In this document: piece after piece, positions 26,041 to 38,499 of the stretch
Layout: every line of letters starts with the position of its first letter
Position numbering within the stretch: the first letter of the stretch is position 1
DNA from: Megaleporinus macrocephalus
Taxonomy: Eukaryota; Chordata; Actinopteri; Characiformes; Anostomidae
DNA: 64,000 nucleotides
Assembly (NCBI GenBank): GCA_021613375.1
Contig: CM038720.1
Coordinates: 19,057,215 to 19,121,214 of the forward strand
Direction of reading: 5' to 3'
Position numbers and translations under genes: made by a program
Notes under the pieces: generated by a model
Told to the model about the DNA's origin: nothing
Seen by the model: only the letters and a program-made list of their open reading frames with translations
Databases searched by the model: none

Positions 26041-27630
26041 CAACAATTTCTGCCTTTAATTGTGTTCTTTAAACATCTCTGAGTTACTGAAAAAAGCCAG
26101 TTATCTGGTATATTGTATTTTCTTTTAATGCCACCAAAGGTCATAAGCAAGCCAGCAGAAAATAACTGTGCCGGGTTGGTTATACCTCTCTTCCTCCAGG
26201 CTGAAAATAAAAAGAGATTGTTATTTATTGAAAAAAATCGAATTGTTCCTGCAGCTGTAGCTCTAACTTAAAAACTCAGAAATTTGAACCAAGCATTCAA
26301 GGTAGTACTTATTTGTGTTGTTTTTATACAATGTAAGGATTTTTATTTCTTTTTCTAGGAATAGAATGATGTTGAATTTAATTAACCTTCCCATAACTGA
26401 GGTGGCCAGATGGGCGGGCCACGTTTCCAGAGTGGTCCTGGTCACCCCTGACTACCCCTGGCTATGGCTTTGGTTATCGCCAGCAAACTGTGGAAAAAGC
26501 ACCACTGTTTTTTTACATTCATCTCGCTCTAATAATCGGCAGCTGAGAGATGTTTGGACCTAATTATCTTCACAGCAAGGGCACGCTTATCTAGATCATT
26601 TGCCACAGCTCTGTGTTCAGCATTGTCCTCTCAATTGTGTCCACTTCTGTGTTGTTAATGTTGATGGCTAGGATGTTAGCTAGCTCACTAACTGCACCAT
26701 CATTAAGGGTTTTTTTAGTTGCCAATCTTTCAGTCCAGCCTAGCTCTTGCCCATTCCACAAAGTGGCTAGAAAACTGAACTCATTTTTATTAATGTCAGA
26801 ATAAAAACCCAGCAGCTGGAATTTCTAAGCTGTCCACAGCAGTTGCAGCATCATGCAGATGAAAGTGAGAGTGTGCAGATGGCCTACGGAGAAGACACAA
26901 TGCTTGACTGACAGAGCAAACAGTTGGAAATATCTGATTGAATACAAAAGTGGCCACAAACCCTGCTAGTCATGGCAGGAGAGCTAGTAAAGTGATCTAG
27001 AGCAGCACATAAGAGATATCAGGGCTGTGGAACATGTTTGCAAATCATCATGGCAATATTGGCCTCTCACCAGGATGTCACACAAGAGCACAATAAAATG
27101 CACTCAGGAAATGAGCGCTCGAACAAATCACAGGAGTTTTCCATTATGTGAGCACACTGACCAATCTCGAACGCTCAAGCGCTCTAACACCGACCTGATC
27201 TGCCAAATGTGCACTTGCCAAAACTGTGCAACCTCATCCTTAACCATGATCAGCAGCAAACACATTTATTCTGGCATCCCACTCTGACATCATGTCAAAC
27301 TGCGAAAGGATTGGTTCTGGCACATCACAATCAAAACATCAAGCAATATGATACGTTGTCCCGCGGCGTTGTCCACACTTCAGGATTTGGCATAATTTAG
27401 CGTTCATGAAGTAGATACAGGGTAACCGCCCAGTCTTTGTGGGGAGCGTTTACCCTTTAGGCTGAAATCAGTCAATTTATTTGGACTGTTATCACTGAGT
27501 CATGTTGTCTTGTTCAACCAAAATCAATAAAACGCAAAAGCCACATGTTATGTTTTTTTTTTGGCATAACGTTTTAACATCTTGACTGTTAGTATGTCTC
27601 AGTATGTGCTAATATCTCAGTATAGGCTAT

Positions 27631-27695
27631 ATAATATAATATAATATAATATAATATAATATAATATAATATAATATAATATAATATAATATAAT
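27631..27695 (+). repeat. ATAAT pentanucleotide microsatellite, 13 perfect units
   Basis: There are thirteen consecutive ATAAT units, preceded by CAGTATAGGCTAT and followed by GTAAGAGT. Confidence 0.97.
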
Positions 27696-27965
27696 GTAAG
27701 AGTAACAGGCTCTGAAAATGTTTATGCTGGGATATTTGGTAGAGAGTATATATACATATTGATGTAAAATATAAACTTAAGATAACACTATGCCAGATAT
27801 AGTCAGTACATGCAGATTACTCTCTGCTGCTTAAAAAATAAGCTTATATCTTTGAATACACAGAGTTTTAGTACTAACCAGTATTTCCAAATAAGTTTCA
27901 GCTGTGATTCACAATGACGTGTGTTTACCTTGCTCTCAATCATAAATTTGTATTATAAAGAAAAC

Positions 27966-28280
27966 TGTCACTTTACTTGGAGGGCCCATAATGTAGTAAT
28001 TACTGGTTCAGTAAGAAAAAGAAAGGAGTAATTAATGCTGAAAAAAAGATAAAGAAAAGTATTTGCTAAAGTCTAAAGACTGTTCCACACAAGGTGGCAT
28101 AGTGGATTACAATGTAACAAAAATTAGCAGATTAATTTGGAACTAATGAGAAATTAAGCTGTAAACTAATAACAAGCTAAACTAAATCAGTTAAGTGTGT
28201 ACTCAGTTACTAATGATTAAGTGCTTAATTATTGATTACTTATGCTTGTAATTAGAGACCCTTAATGTAAAGCGTTACCA
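27966..28280. mobile_element. short MITE, about 315 bp, with GTNACNCTTTAC termini
   Basis: The left end TGTCACTTTACTTGGAGGG and the reverse complement of the right end (CCCTTAATGTAAAGCGTTACC) are related inverted repeats. The interior is TAAT-rich and non-coding. Related ends are at 625..715 and 4126..4146. Confidence 0.5.
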
Positions 28281-28959
28281 AATGCCACATCACGTCAGAC
28301 CATATACTACATAATTATGAGTTTGAAAAATTGTTTATTCTGGATTATTATATTATTTGAGTATTCTTATTGTAAAGCCTTCTTTAACTGTTTATTTAGA
28401 TTCAGAGACCAGATAGAATCCACTGCCAATGGCTAATCGAACAGAACATAAGACTTAGAGCGCCCTGTTAGTGTATTTCTTGCATGTCTGAAGCGGGACT
28501 GGAGAAAAAAATGTAAAACTAAATGCTGAGTGTGTTTTAAGCTTAAGCTCAGCTATAGCCACTGTTCACACACTTCCCTGCAAAAGTTTTTCCTTGTGAA
28601 ATGCCTCTACATTAGACTTCTGTCCATTCATCTCCATATTCTTCTTGAATCTTCTGCTTTTCTACTATTTCGTTAGCTACTAACGAGGCAAGATTGTTGT
28701 CTAGCTTTTAAAATAAAGAAGATTCTTTTATTTTTACCTAAAAATGTAACTCATCAGCAGTGGCTGCATTCCTGGTCCTATACTGCTTTTATAGTTTACT
28801 GCAGCCCAATCTACCTGTAGCTCTCCTAGGTACTGTCCAGCATAGTCCACCAAAGATGCCAGTCAGTGCTACAGATCAGTTCCCCATCATTTCGTCCCAC
28901 AGAGAGAGTGTATTTACTACATAGGCACTTCCTTTCTGCATACACATTTATGCTGAAGA

Positions 28960-29760
28960 TCCCACACACTCTTAAAAGTGATAGTTCTTCAAGGCTTCTT
29001 CAGTAAATAGATTGGTTCCATGTAGAAATATCAACACTCTAAGAAACATCTGCACTGTTAAAGGGTCTGTGCAGGATCACTATTACTACAAGTTTGACAT
29101 TCGAACAACAGATGAACGCTTTTCAAAAAGGTTCTATATAGAATCATACACAAAAGGAAGGCTCTTCAGGGGTTTTTGGTAAAAAGGCACTATAGTGGTG
29201 AAATTGTTCTTCAGATCGAGGGACAGAGTGTTACATACAGTTCTATACAGAACCCTCCATACAGAACTATTCCCTAAAAACCAACCCTTGAAGAACCAAC
29301 CTTTTTGAAAGTGTTGTATTTAGCACCGAAAAGCATTCTGCTAATGTTCTAAGCTTAAAAATATAACAATACAAGAACATTTTGCTGCTACATGGAACCA
29401 TTTTCAAACACATTTACATCCGTATGATGGTTCTTCAAAGGTTCTTCTTCAGTAAAGGGTTTTTATACATAGGACCACGAATACTCAAAGAACCATTTGC
29501 ATGCTTAAATTGTTCTTGGTGTGGTAAAATCGTTATTCAGAATTTGCTGTACATGGTTATTTATAGAAACATTAAATAGCACTAAAAAATGTTGCTTGAC
29601 GATGTAACAACTGTAGAACCCTCCTGGTGTTATTTAAACCATATACAACACATTCTACTTACCACACTAAGAACCATTTAAGCATGCAGACTGAGTGTAC
29701 ACTCAACCACTGTTTCACTAAAGAACCTGTAAGAAACCATCTTTTCATTTGTAGCTTTGC
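28960..29760. repeat. longest copy of the 'GAACC' dispersed repeat family
   Basis: Many alternating motifs occur, such as AAAGGTTCTATATAGAATCA, ACAGTTCTATACAGAACCC, TGGTTCTTCAAAGGTTCTTC and AAAGAACCATTTGCATGC, in both orientations. They form a loose self-complementary repeat typical of some teleost interspersed elements. No coding potential is seen. Confidence 0.6.
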
Positions 29761-30059
29761 TTACAGTGTAGCTTATTGATGGAACTGAATATGTTCCATT
29801 TTCCTTGAATAAATTACTTTATGATTGTATCAGTGTACATGTCACATTCATTTAAATGGGATGAACAGGGAGGGGAGGTGTTCCTTTGTATTTGTACCCC
29901 TAAACAGACCCCTGAAATCTAGCAAGGACACAATCCCACACAAAACTAGAGTTCGCTTTGAGATAACACCAGAAACCACTAATTTAGGTGTTGTGCTACA
30001 GCTAGCACGTACCGACTCATTTCATAATCCAACCCGCCTCTCTGCATCCTGATGAAGTG

Positions 30060-30500
30060 TGTTTGTCTTTTATTTTCCTCTCTTTTCTGAGCGATTTAAC
30101 CAAGCCGGCGTAATTTCCCAGCCATTATGCTAATCACTGGGTTTTTCCTGTTGACTCGCATGCTCGACTAGCAGATTGTGCAAAGCAGCGAGCGAAGCGG
30201 AGTCAGCCCACTTGCCGCTGATGATGCAGCTCGGTGGCATGAGCAGAAGTGTATTATGATGATCAGGAGCCAGGTGAGACTCTAGCAGACGTTAGCATCA
30301 CATCATCAGCTCAGCTATACATGCTAATGACCCCCAGCCCCCTGCAGTCTGCAGTGGAGAAGAGGAGATGCAAGAAGGCAAGCGATGCGAGGCGAATGCT
30401 TATGGCAGATGATGAATGAAGGCATCAAATCTAGGCCTGTATTAAGCAATAATCTCCGAGCAGCTCTGCTGGCCTGCGATCAGATTGCTCTCCATTTATA
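30060..30500. other. non-repetitive, compositionally complex intronic block
   Basis: This block has no TE signature, a balanced composition and several homeobox/bZIP-like words (GCCATTATGCTAATCAC, ATGATGATCAGGAGCC). It could be a conserved non-coding element, but conservation cannot be judged from one sequence. Confidence 0.2.
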
Positions 30501-31395
30501 CAGAGAGCTGATCCAGAAACAGCCACCCTAAACTACCACACTCTCTTACAGGCGCATTATATGATTCTGGAGAACGATTGTTAACACTTGAACTGAAAAG
30601 CAAAACAAACACATCGCTCTTCCAGAAGCTCCGCCCCCCCCCCCAAGTTTATGAATGCATGTTCTCAAGGTGAATGACACTGGGCTACCAAAATTTTTTT
30701 TTTTTTTTTTTGATCTTTATGGCCATAAAACCCTTTCCAAATGACCAAATATCATAAGATTAAGAGCAAAAAAGCTATATTAGCTATATTGTTGCATAAC
30801 AAATTATTGCTACAAATGCTGCAATGCTAACCTGTTTCTATCACAAACATTAGTAAACAGTATAAAACCATACTGACTTACTGGTTCTGAGAGACAGCAA
30901 AAAGTACTTAACGTTTCATGCCTTTGAACATCATCAACTTATTTTCCTCTAAGTTTCTTTGTTTATTTCCCATTTAAAGATCCAGGGGCTGATTATTCAC
31001 AAAGAATTTTCAAGCTTGTACTACGACGGTGGCCCTGTAGCTAACAATGCTAATGGTAAGAAGCCTATCAGGGTTCCGATCAAAATTCAGTTTTTCTGTC
31101 TCTTCCCTTCACGGACTTTAGCAAAGCTAATACTAAACAGCTCCTTTTTTCTTAACGTTCACCAATTAGGTGGTTTGGCATTTAATAAATGATGGCTTAA
31201 CCCCTCCCCCACGCCCCCACCACGCCTCAAAGTCACCGAATGTGAATGTGTCACTGATGAGATATTAGGTATGACTTGCTTGCACACCATGGGCTGCTTT
31301 CTCTGACTACACTGCAGTGCCAGTCATTACTGGAAATTCTTTGTTTAGTGGTATCTGGGTGTAGGAAACTGGACCCCCGTGTGGTGATTTGTTAC

Positions 31396-31518
31396 CTGTG
31401 CCTGGGCCTCCATGCGAGCATACTGGAGCAACATGGGTTCATCGTGCTTCTGTAAATACTCCCTCTGACAGCGCTCAGCCAAAGCCGGCTCATTAGGCAA
31501 GAAGCTGCTGGCCCAAAC
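31396..31518 (-). CDS. galt: galt exon equivalent to human exon 7 (internal exon)
   Basis: On the minus strand this exon reads VWASSFLP, then a variable stretch (NEPALAERCQREYLQKHDEP) and MLLQYARMEAQAQ: 41 codons, the same length as human V189-K229. VWASSFLP directly follows the catalytic HPHCQ motif in GALT proteins and is nearly invariant; the rest is the helical stretch that normally varies. The acceptor is ttttcctgtag and the donor CAG|GTAACA, both phase 0. Part of it is overlapped in another frame by a 75-codon minus-strand ORF (31392..31619), which is a shadow. The next exon should begin with a sequence like ERLV and contain the WATWP/QTLLLP block, but I could not find it in the remaining 31.4 kb, so intron 7 is at least that long. 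Confidence 0.96.
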
Positions 31519-32149
31519 CTACAGGAAAACAAGAGTAGGAGAGAGAGCCATTGAGCCAGTACAGCTAACTTCACTAATCTATCACATTTAACAAACAGAT
31601 AAAACCTTGTGCACTCCACTCAAGGAAAAATTTAATCTGGCCCCCCACCCCCAATAACAAATAATGATACGCTTCTGCTCCTTCCCAGTCATAAAAATAA
31701 CTGCAGCTACAGCAAAGCCCCACACTCACTTATGCAAATGGATAGGGAGACAAACTGCAGAGCAAAGAAGTCCCAATTATACGGCATGACCGCTCGAGTT
31801 AATAAGCACTTTTGGAGATAGCATCTCTTCCATCTCCTGCCCTACAATGGAGATTTAAGTAAGGCAGCAGATACTGGCTTGGGTTTAACTTCCTTTTTAA
31901 AGGCCGGAGTTATATGGTAGTCTGGGATTCACCAATCTCTGAGTATTGTCTAATACTGATAGCCGATCTGATACCAACAAGCTCAGACACCTCAGATGAG
32001 CATCTAACATTTGAATAGTTTAGATTACACACAGCACAACAAGTCAGAGGGTGGTCTCTAAAGACAAGACTGTCCACATTTATAATGTAAGGGGAGTCAA
32101 AGTGAAAAATAAGATTTTCATGAAGCCACAGAGAAAATTGGACTCCGAC

Positions 32150-32340
32150 AACCACCTGGAAGAACTGATAGACCCACCAACACTGTCCTCGTCAGATAAA
32201 CAACACATTCATTTTTGACAGAAAGGAGAACATCAAGTTCCAGTCCTGCTTCTGATCTGAAAACATTTGCAGGTGTTTTTGTCCATCATTCCTATCCCAT
32301 CTGTACTTCAACTGTTCTGTTCCTCACAGACAGCCAAACA
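32150..32340 (+). mobile_element. Tc1-like transposase fragment (family E, plus orientation)
   Basis: GGAAGAACTGATAGACCCAC, then GACAGAAAGGAGAACATCAA and CTGATCTGAAAACATTTGCA, parallel the reverse-strand fragments at 60560..60830 and 38140..38232. Those include the linker-like GRP-x-RPP segment. Only a short damaged portion remains. Confidence 0.5.
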
Positions 32341-33299
32341 GGTTCTGCAGGTAATACATTTCTCTACAACGTCTCTTTTTTACTGCACGCCTTTTGAGAC
32401 CCTTCTTTCTCCATTTTGCACTGAAACTAAAGTTTTCAGAGTGTTTGTGACTACAGTTTATCCTGGGGAGGTGGCATTACCATGATCAGCTGATAATCAT
32501 GCTCTAAGGATTCTGTGGGTCAATGAGCACTTTAATATTAAAATAGTTTCATTAGGTTCCATTTTCAGAGATGGCCTGCCCATCCCTTCCCCCAGCAGCC
32601 TGGAAAGGAATGGTGCCCACGCAAGTACCAGGCTTGCTAGCACAATATGCTGTTTACTCCTTAAAAGCTGAAAAAATGTATAATATACTTAACATTCGTT
32701 CTAACGTCTGTGATGTCTTCTGACCTGTACTATTACATTTTCATACACTTATACTACTTTACAGTCATATTTGACTTCTGCTGCTTAGTTTAATATCAAT
32801 ATCCTCATGTGACTAAAACCAGACATTTAATGTTATATAGTTCATTACAATATCAAAAACATTCAGATCAAAGGGAAAGAAATAGATTAATACATAAATG
32901 AATTAATAAGGTTATTATCAGTGCAGATCCAGTATGAAACCAGTGCTTCAGCAATCCTAGCACAAGGCTGAAGAGCATGTGCAGCATTTGATGCATCTCC
33001 AAATGTACCATGAGTAAGAGGGAGAATCTGTCTCCTTTGTGATTGAGCGGCTCTTTTCCCCTCCATCTCAGCAGCTCAACTGTCTCAAGAGCCTTCCATC
33101 AAAGAATCGCCATCTCAGGCCCTGATTCTAAGCCGAGACTAACGCAGAATACAGGAACTCGGTGCCATAATCACCACAACTGCTCTATTTTTGGCTTCAG
33201 GTCAAATCAGTGGCACACATTAAGTACTGTTAGCATAAATTTTCGAATCTATGTAATTAAAAATGACTTGCAGGATAACAGGGCGGAGAGATATATTGT

Positions 33300-33735
33300 T
33301 TGTTGATTGTTATGGTGTTTATAGCGTGTGGGTGCCTTGCCATGCTCCTCTTTCCTTTTCTGTCTCTACCCTTGTTTTGACCTGTCATTTCTATAAGCTC
33401 CTGTTTGTTTTGGTTCATAGCTCCTCCTTGTCTCTTCCCTTTTTGTCATGCCGCTGACCTGTTCCTAGTTTGTGGCTCCTCCCCTTCCCATGTGTTCTTT
33501 GTTTGTCCTTGTGCATTTATATATACTACCTATTTACCTATATAGTGTATCTGTTTGCTACTACTCTCTTTGTGTATTGTGATTGTTACATGAACGTGTT
33601 CTTGTAAGTAGGTCTACTTCTGGTTGTCTTGTTCTTCTCCTGGTTTATTTTCTCATTTCCTAGTCTTAGTATTATTGTTTAATTATTAGGGGCTGTGCAT
33701 AAATACCCCTCCCTTGCATGCTACTTTGTCACAGT
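33300..33735 (+). repeat. pyrimidine-rich block, possible solo LTR
   Basis: It begins TGTTATGGTGTTTATAGCG and ends near TTGTCACA. It has strongly T/C-biased sequence and a TATATATACTACC segment in the middle, like the LTRs of teleost Ty3/Gypsy elements. I found no matching 5-bp target duplication and no second LTR, so this is tentative. Confidence 0.3.
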
Positions 33736-36700
33736 GGGATTGTAAAGACTAGTTGACTTTACTAAGCACTTTAATCTTAATATTGACTAGTCCCTGATCA
33801 CATAATAGATACCAGCAGTATGGACATCTCAAAGACAGGTGAAAAGCCTGTTGATGTCAGGGTCCATGTCTCTGGTTTCCTGAAGGCTAAAGGCGACCAT
33901 GCTCTACTGATCTCTGGAGTTTGGCCTTGTTCTGACATTTCTTTGTCGATCTACAGAGCTTCAAATGATCAGATATTGAACGTGGTTATCTCTCTTTCTT
34001 GAAGACTACAATAGAAAGTCATTGTGATTGGAGAGGGATCACAGCGCCCTATAATCCTGTACAATTTGACGTCATGACATCATCAAAGATTAGTCAATGT
34101 TAACACTTCACAATACTGTTGGATTTAAGGTCATGAAGTTGTGCACCTCAAAGATTACAGTAGTGCAGATTTGACCTGAAAGGTTATACTGTTTTTGACC
34201 AAACACTGTTCCAAATGAGTTTTCATGAATCAAGGCATTCAAGCTATCAAACAAAAGTACAAGATTCTGATCAGAACAATGCAGGTCAATCTTGAATTGA
34301 ATATTTAATATACAGGAAGGCACATCTTAATTACACTATGGCATTATAATTGCAATACTAATATTCTGGCCATATCATGCAGTTCTTTAGGATTGGAGGA
34401 CATTTTTCTAAACAGTTAAATGTTTAAAATAAAAAGGTCTAGCAGGGTAGTGTAACACTTCCCTGTTAACAGGCCTGACATCAATTTACATACAAGACTG
34501 TCAGAGGAATCTACCTTCTAGTTTCTCCCTTCGTTTGTCTTTCTTCCCTGGAAGAATCCTCAGCCGAGCTCATGATTTCCCATGTGGAGCAGTAGGCTTT
34601 GGATTATACTGCTTCTTTTTGACCCAAACACATCACCCCCTTCACCTCCACATGGCCAAACTTCTTCTCCTCTTCCTTTTTCTTCTGGTTCCAGTCACCT
34701 GCCCCGTGACCTGTCCCCCTCTTTTCCAGCCCTTAAAGGGCCTATGCAGCTCTTTTTATTTAGTTTTAAGTCTCCTGTCTAACAAATGGCTAATACAGTA
34801 TATATAATAGAAAAATATAACCCTTTCATTTAATACTCTTGACACACCTAAAGAAAGTTTAACCTTGCAAGGCTTTTAATTTAAACCCTTTTCGCATAAT
34901 ATGTGCAACACAAATCAACAAGACTTCTCATGTGGCAGCGTCACAGTAGCTTAAGTTGTCAATGACATTAAGTCATCAACATGAAGCCTAAAGGCTGCCA
35001 GTGAGTCATTGTTGGACAGAGACGAATATGCCATTCAGCTGCAAAAGATGAATAATATTCATTTCTGTAAATCACCAAAGTTTATCAACCAAGCCGCTGC
35101 TTTTGTCAGAAAAATTACTAAAGCATATGTTATATGCTCATTTGTTTGAATAAAAAACAACAACAACAACAACTAAAACAAAAAAATATATATATGGTAG
35201 TAAAGATACACAACAGCACTAAGCTCTGGCTTTCACAGGCCTGACAGCCTTTAAATGAGGTAAAGCCTTAAAAGCACATTATAGCAGAGTCTTTGGAAAA
35301 TGACTCGAGCTCAAGTGGTAGCAATTCCAGGCTTCATTTGCAGTGACAAGGAGCCATTTGAGTCAATGGTTATTATCTTCTAAGGTGAGTAATAAATCAA
35401 CATGCAACATTACCCAGCGAGATATTGTTTTCAGGGCAAAATGAAAGCAGAAAGCCAATGAGAAACTGCTCCACTAATCCAAAGCCCTCTCGGCTCTTTT
35501 TCCGATGTCGATTCCAATGCACCTGCCATGTTTAGGCATTTTGGATGCTCTCATTAGAGACTGGGTTTAATGCCCAATAAAAGGGAATTGTTCTTGATCG
35601 TCCTGGTCATATTTTACAGACTTTCAGAAAGGGTGCCCAGTTTCCTTCACCACTACATTTGGAGTGTGGAACGCCTGTAAAAGTTCCTGTTTAATCTGTT
35701 TTCAACTGCAGTGAGCCAACTCTTCCAAGCTGTCGATTACAACTAGAACTGAGGAGATAGACTGACCGCAATGGGGATTTATTCAATAAAAGTTAAGCAC
35801 CACTGTAAACTTCACCATCTGTTTTCAAGGATATCTGAATGATGACTACATCACACGTACAAAGACAAACAAAACCGAGCAAAAAAACAGCTCATGTTTA
35901 AGAAAGTATGAAAGAGCTTAGAATGATAATCAAGTTTTATAAATATATACTAGTCAATTCATAGTATTCAGTTGGCAGCAGCATGTTCGTAGCCTACTTG
36001 GCAACACAGTCACGGCCCATAAGGACATAATAGCCATAAACAATCCAGTAGAGGTAGTAAATACTTTTTTTTTTTTTTTTTTGCAAAACTGCACACTAGC
36101 ACACCGAATAGTATACTAAACTAGTGCATGTACACTTAGATTTAGTGTAGTAGGTGAAGTATAGAAGCTTACTTTGCGAATAAGAGGCTGACGTTATTCA
36201 TATATACACACACACATACATATATACAATTGTTATATCAGGTCTCCATCCAACTGCATTGTTGAAGCTGCAATAATGGTGACAAGACAAACTTTATCAG
36301 AGTTACAGGTTACAGCTCACCTTGACTACCATTAATTCTGACAAAGCAGGTTATGTTAGAACTGAAAAAGCTAAAGCGTTCAGACGGATGGTCAGTAGTC
36401 CTAACCAGATATGACTAATAACTAGGCCAGTGACTCTGCTGTTATTGTGGTAGTCACTGGAGAAAAAAGGACCAGAAACTAGAGAGGAAATTTGCAACAA
36501 ACTTCTTCTGTACAAGTTAAAGAGTCCTGAAGCAGAGACAAAAAAACCCAAAACACTTCAAAATGTAAAAGCACATGAACTAGGTTTTGGATCTCACTCG
36601 TTTAGAGCATGGCTAGCAGTCTGAAGTCTCTCCAGCAGGGGAAGCTATTATTGTTTGCTAACTTGCATTGTGAAATGACAGAGAACCTGTTTCATATGGC

Positions 36701-37682
36701 TCTGAAAAAAGCCTTGAAATGAATGGTTCTATATACTAACCTTTTGGTAAGATGTGTTCCATGACTTACGACCACAAAGGTTTTTAGATTTGTCAAAAGA
36801 CCTGTCAGTTTCTACACCACAGAGAAGAAACGATTAACAAAGTAAAGAGTATTTTAAGCTTTTAAATACACCCACCACTGACTTTCCTTAAGAACCCCTG
36901 AAGCAGTTTTTAGAGCATGGTAACCAAATCAGCCATGTTTAAAAAGTCACCCACACAAACTAATTTTATTCTTTTTATAGCATGTTGATAAAGTACGCAC
37001 ATCAAGATGTCTGTAATTCAAAAAAGAATTACTGCCCTATCAGAGGTGATGAACTTTGAAACCGTAATTTCAATGAAATCGTAAAATAACTGATGCAACA
37101 GAAAGACATTCCAGGTCCGACTAAAGACTGAAAATTTAATGAGAACAGGCAGGTCAGCTCCATAAAACAGCTCATTCAGAGTTACAGTCTGGCCACAGCT
37201 CCCTTTTTCTTTCTCAAGCAATTTCTGCAGACTCTAATGTCCAGCCTGGAGAGATTTCACAGTTTTCAGTTACACTCAGACCCCACTGGACTGGATCTCA
37301 GAGTTAGATTCAGAGTCTTTAAACGACCTAAATGCATGCAAATACCAAAACTGCCAAAAAGTCAGACCCTTCATTTATTTGTTTCCAGTAAAAACTTTAT
37401 CTGTCTTATTGGGCTTCTTAGAAATTGGTTAATCTCTCAAAGTAATCCCAAACACATTCACTGATGGATGGACTCTGGGGTGGTCAGTCCATGGTCTGAG
37501 AACACTGGCAGCTTCCTATATGTGTCCATTTCCTTCTCTCTGTGAGGAGCTTCTTGAACAGCCACATGTTTTATTTATATATTTATTTATTTTAGAACCA
37601 TAGTGTTAAGGTGTCTTCTCACAGTGGAAGACACGACAGAAACACATGTGGATGTTTCAGCTCTGTAGTAAGAGAGGAGCAT

Positions 37683-38110
37683 GCCTGGGCGATGTCCGAA
37701 AATAACTAGTATGATATTTACTAATAAAAATTATGATTATTAGTAACACCACCACTGCCACATTATAGCATTTATTATAATAATAATAAAAATAATAAAA
37801 CATTATGTATACATTTTATTCAATATGAATTATTAACTTTATATTTGAGAGCACCAGCTGCAGACTAGGATCAGAAGAGCTTTTTCTCCGGGTGAGAGTC
37901 AGCTTAGCTGCTCTAAGGTAATATCAGTCACTTTAGCTGCTTTTCTTCTGCGGGCAGGTCACACTAAAGCATGACGCAAATAATTTTTATTCCATTTACT
38001 TAAACTGTTACTCATGTGCAACCCATCATCAGAACTCTCATCCATCATTGGCAATATCCGATACCCAGTACCCGATACCCAGTACCCGATACCCAGTACG
38101 CAGGCCTAGA
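37683..38110. mobile_element. inserted hAT-like non-autonomous element with a terminal tandem repeat
   Basis: It starts GCCTGGGCGATGTCCGAAAA and ends in three copies of ATACCCAGTACCCG followed by GCAGGC. GCCTG and its complement CAGGC mark the two ends. GGGCGATG openings are common in teleost hAT-type repeats. The interior is AT-rich with no gene. Confidence 0.4.
38061..38099 (+). repeat. 14-bp tandem repeat, about 2.8 units
   Basis: ATACCCAGTACCCG occurs twice at 38061 and 38075, and a partial third copy follows. Confidence 0.9.
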
Positions 38111-38499
38111 GCAGAGCCCTTGTTGTCTCCTTTCCCTCTAAGATGAAAGGTTAAAGTGTAGTTTATCTGATGGACACAGTGGTTGTAGTGGTCTACTTGA
38201 TCTTCCAGGTGGTTGTTAGGCATCCTACATTCTCTGTTAAATGAAAATATAACTGGCCCCGCCTTCTCAGCTCTTCGCTGTTCCCCATGATAAAACCATA
38301 TGTTTCTGACACACTTCCATGTGGAAACGTTACATCAAATGATACAAACGACAGTCAACTCAAAAGGAACAAATCCCTACAATTCCTTCCACAGCTAGTT
38401 CTTCATATCGCATATCACAGAGCCAAGCCACAGAGTGAAACCAAATGCCAGACCAGAGCGAACTTTACAGTTCTGTTATTGATGTGAAGTAATCCTTCC

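Larger units (their letters stand above)
1..31395 (-). other. galt intron 7 (partial), at least 31.4 kb
   Basis: This is the sequence downstream of exon 7 on the minus strand. I scanned the plus strand for the complement of the exon 8 block (WATWP followed by QTLLLP) and of the exon 10 block (NHWQLHAHYYPP) and found neither. Another gene nested in this stretch cannot be excluded, but no ORF here resembles a protein I know apart from transposase remnants. Stretches with nothing recognisable include 720..2440, 2840..3900, 4940..6350, 7120..8360, 11165..12775, 13440..15590, 15740..17600, 19275..20610, 20790..23100, 24585..26005 and 29760..31395. Confidence 0.7.
37580..38232 (-). mobile_element. 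Tc1-like fragment (family E, minus orientation), interrupted by a second element
   Basis: The part at 37590..37682 (GTGTCTTCTCACAGTGGAAG) and the part at 38130..38232 (CTTCCAGGTGGTTGTTAGG) both match, in order, the continuous fragment at 60560..60830. On the minus strand the second part reads NNHLEDQVDHYNH, matching NNHLEDLVDHQH there. About 440 bp of unrelated sequence separates them. Confidence 0.55.

Noticed and set aside
26401..26470. GGGCGGGCCACGTTTCC segment as part of galt exon 8
   Set aside because: It does not continue into the expected codons and has no flanking splice sites.
1..31395. Remaining galt exons 8-11
   Set aside because: I checked every GGCCA and GCCCA occurrence for the reversed WATWP block and looked for the reversed NHWQLHAHYY block; none fitted. 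Sensitive to my reading by eye.
31392..31619. 75-codon minus-strand ORF over galt exon 7
   Set aside because: It is the wrong frame of the exon; the correct frame is bounded by splice sites at 31518 and 31396.
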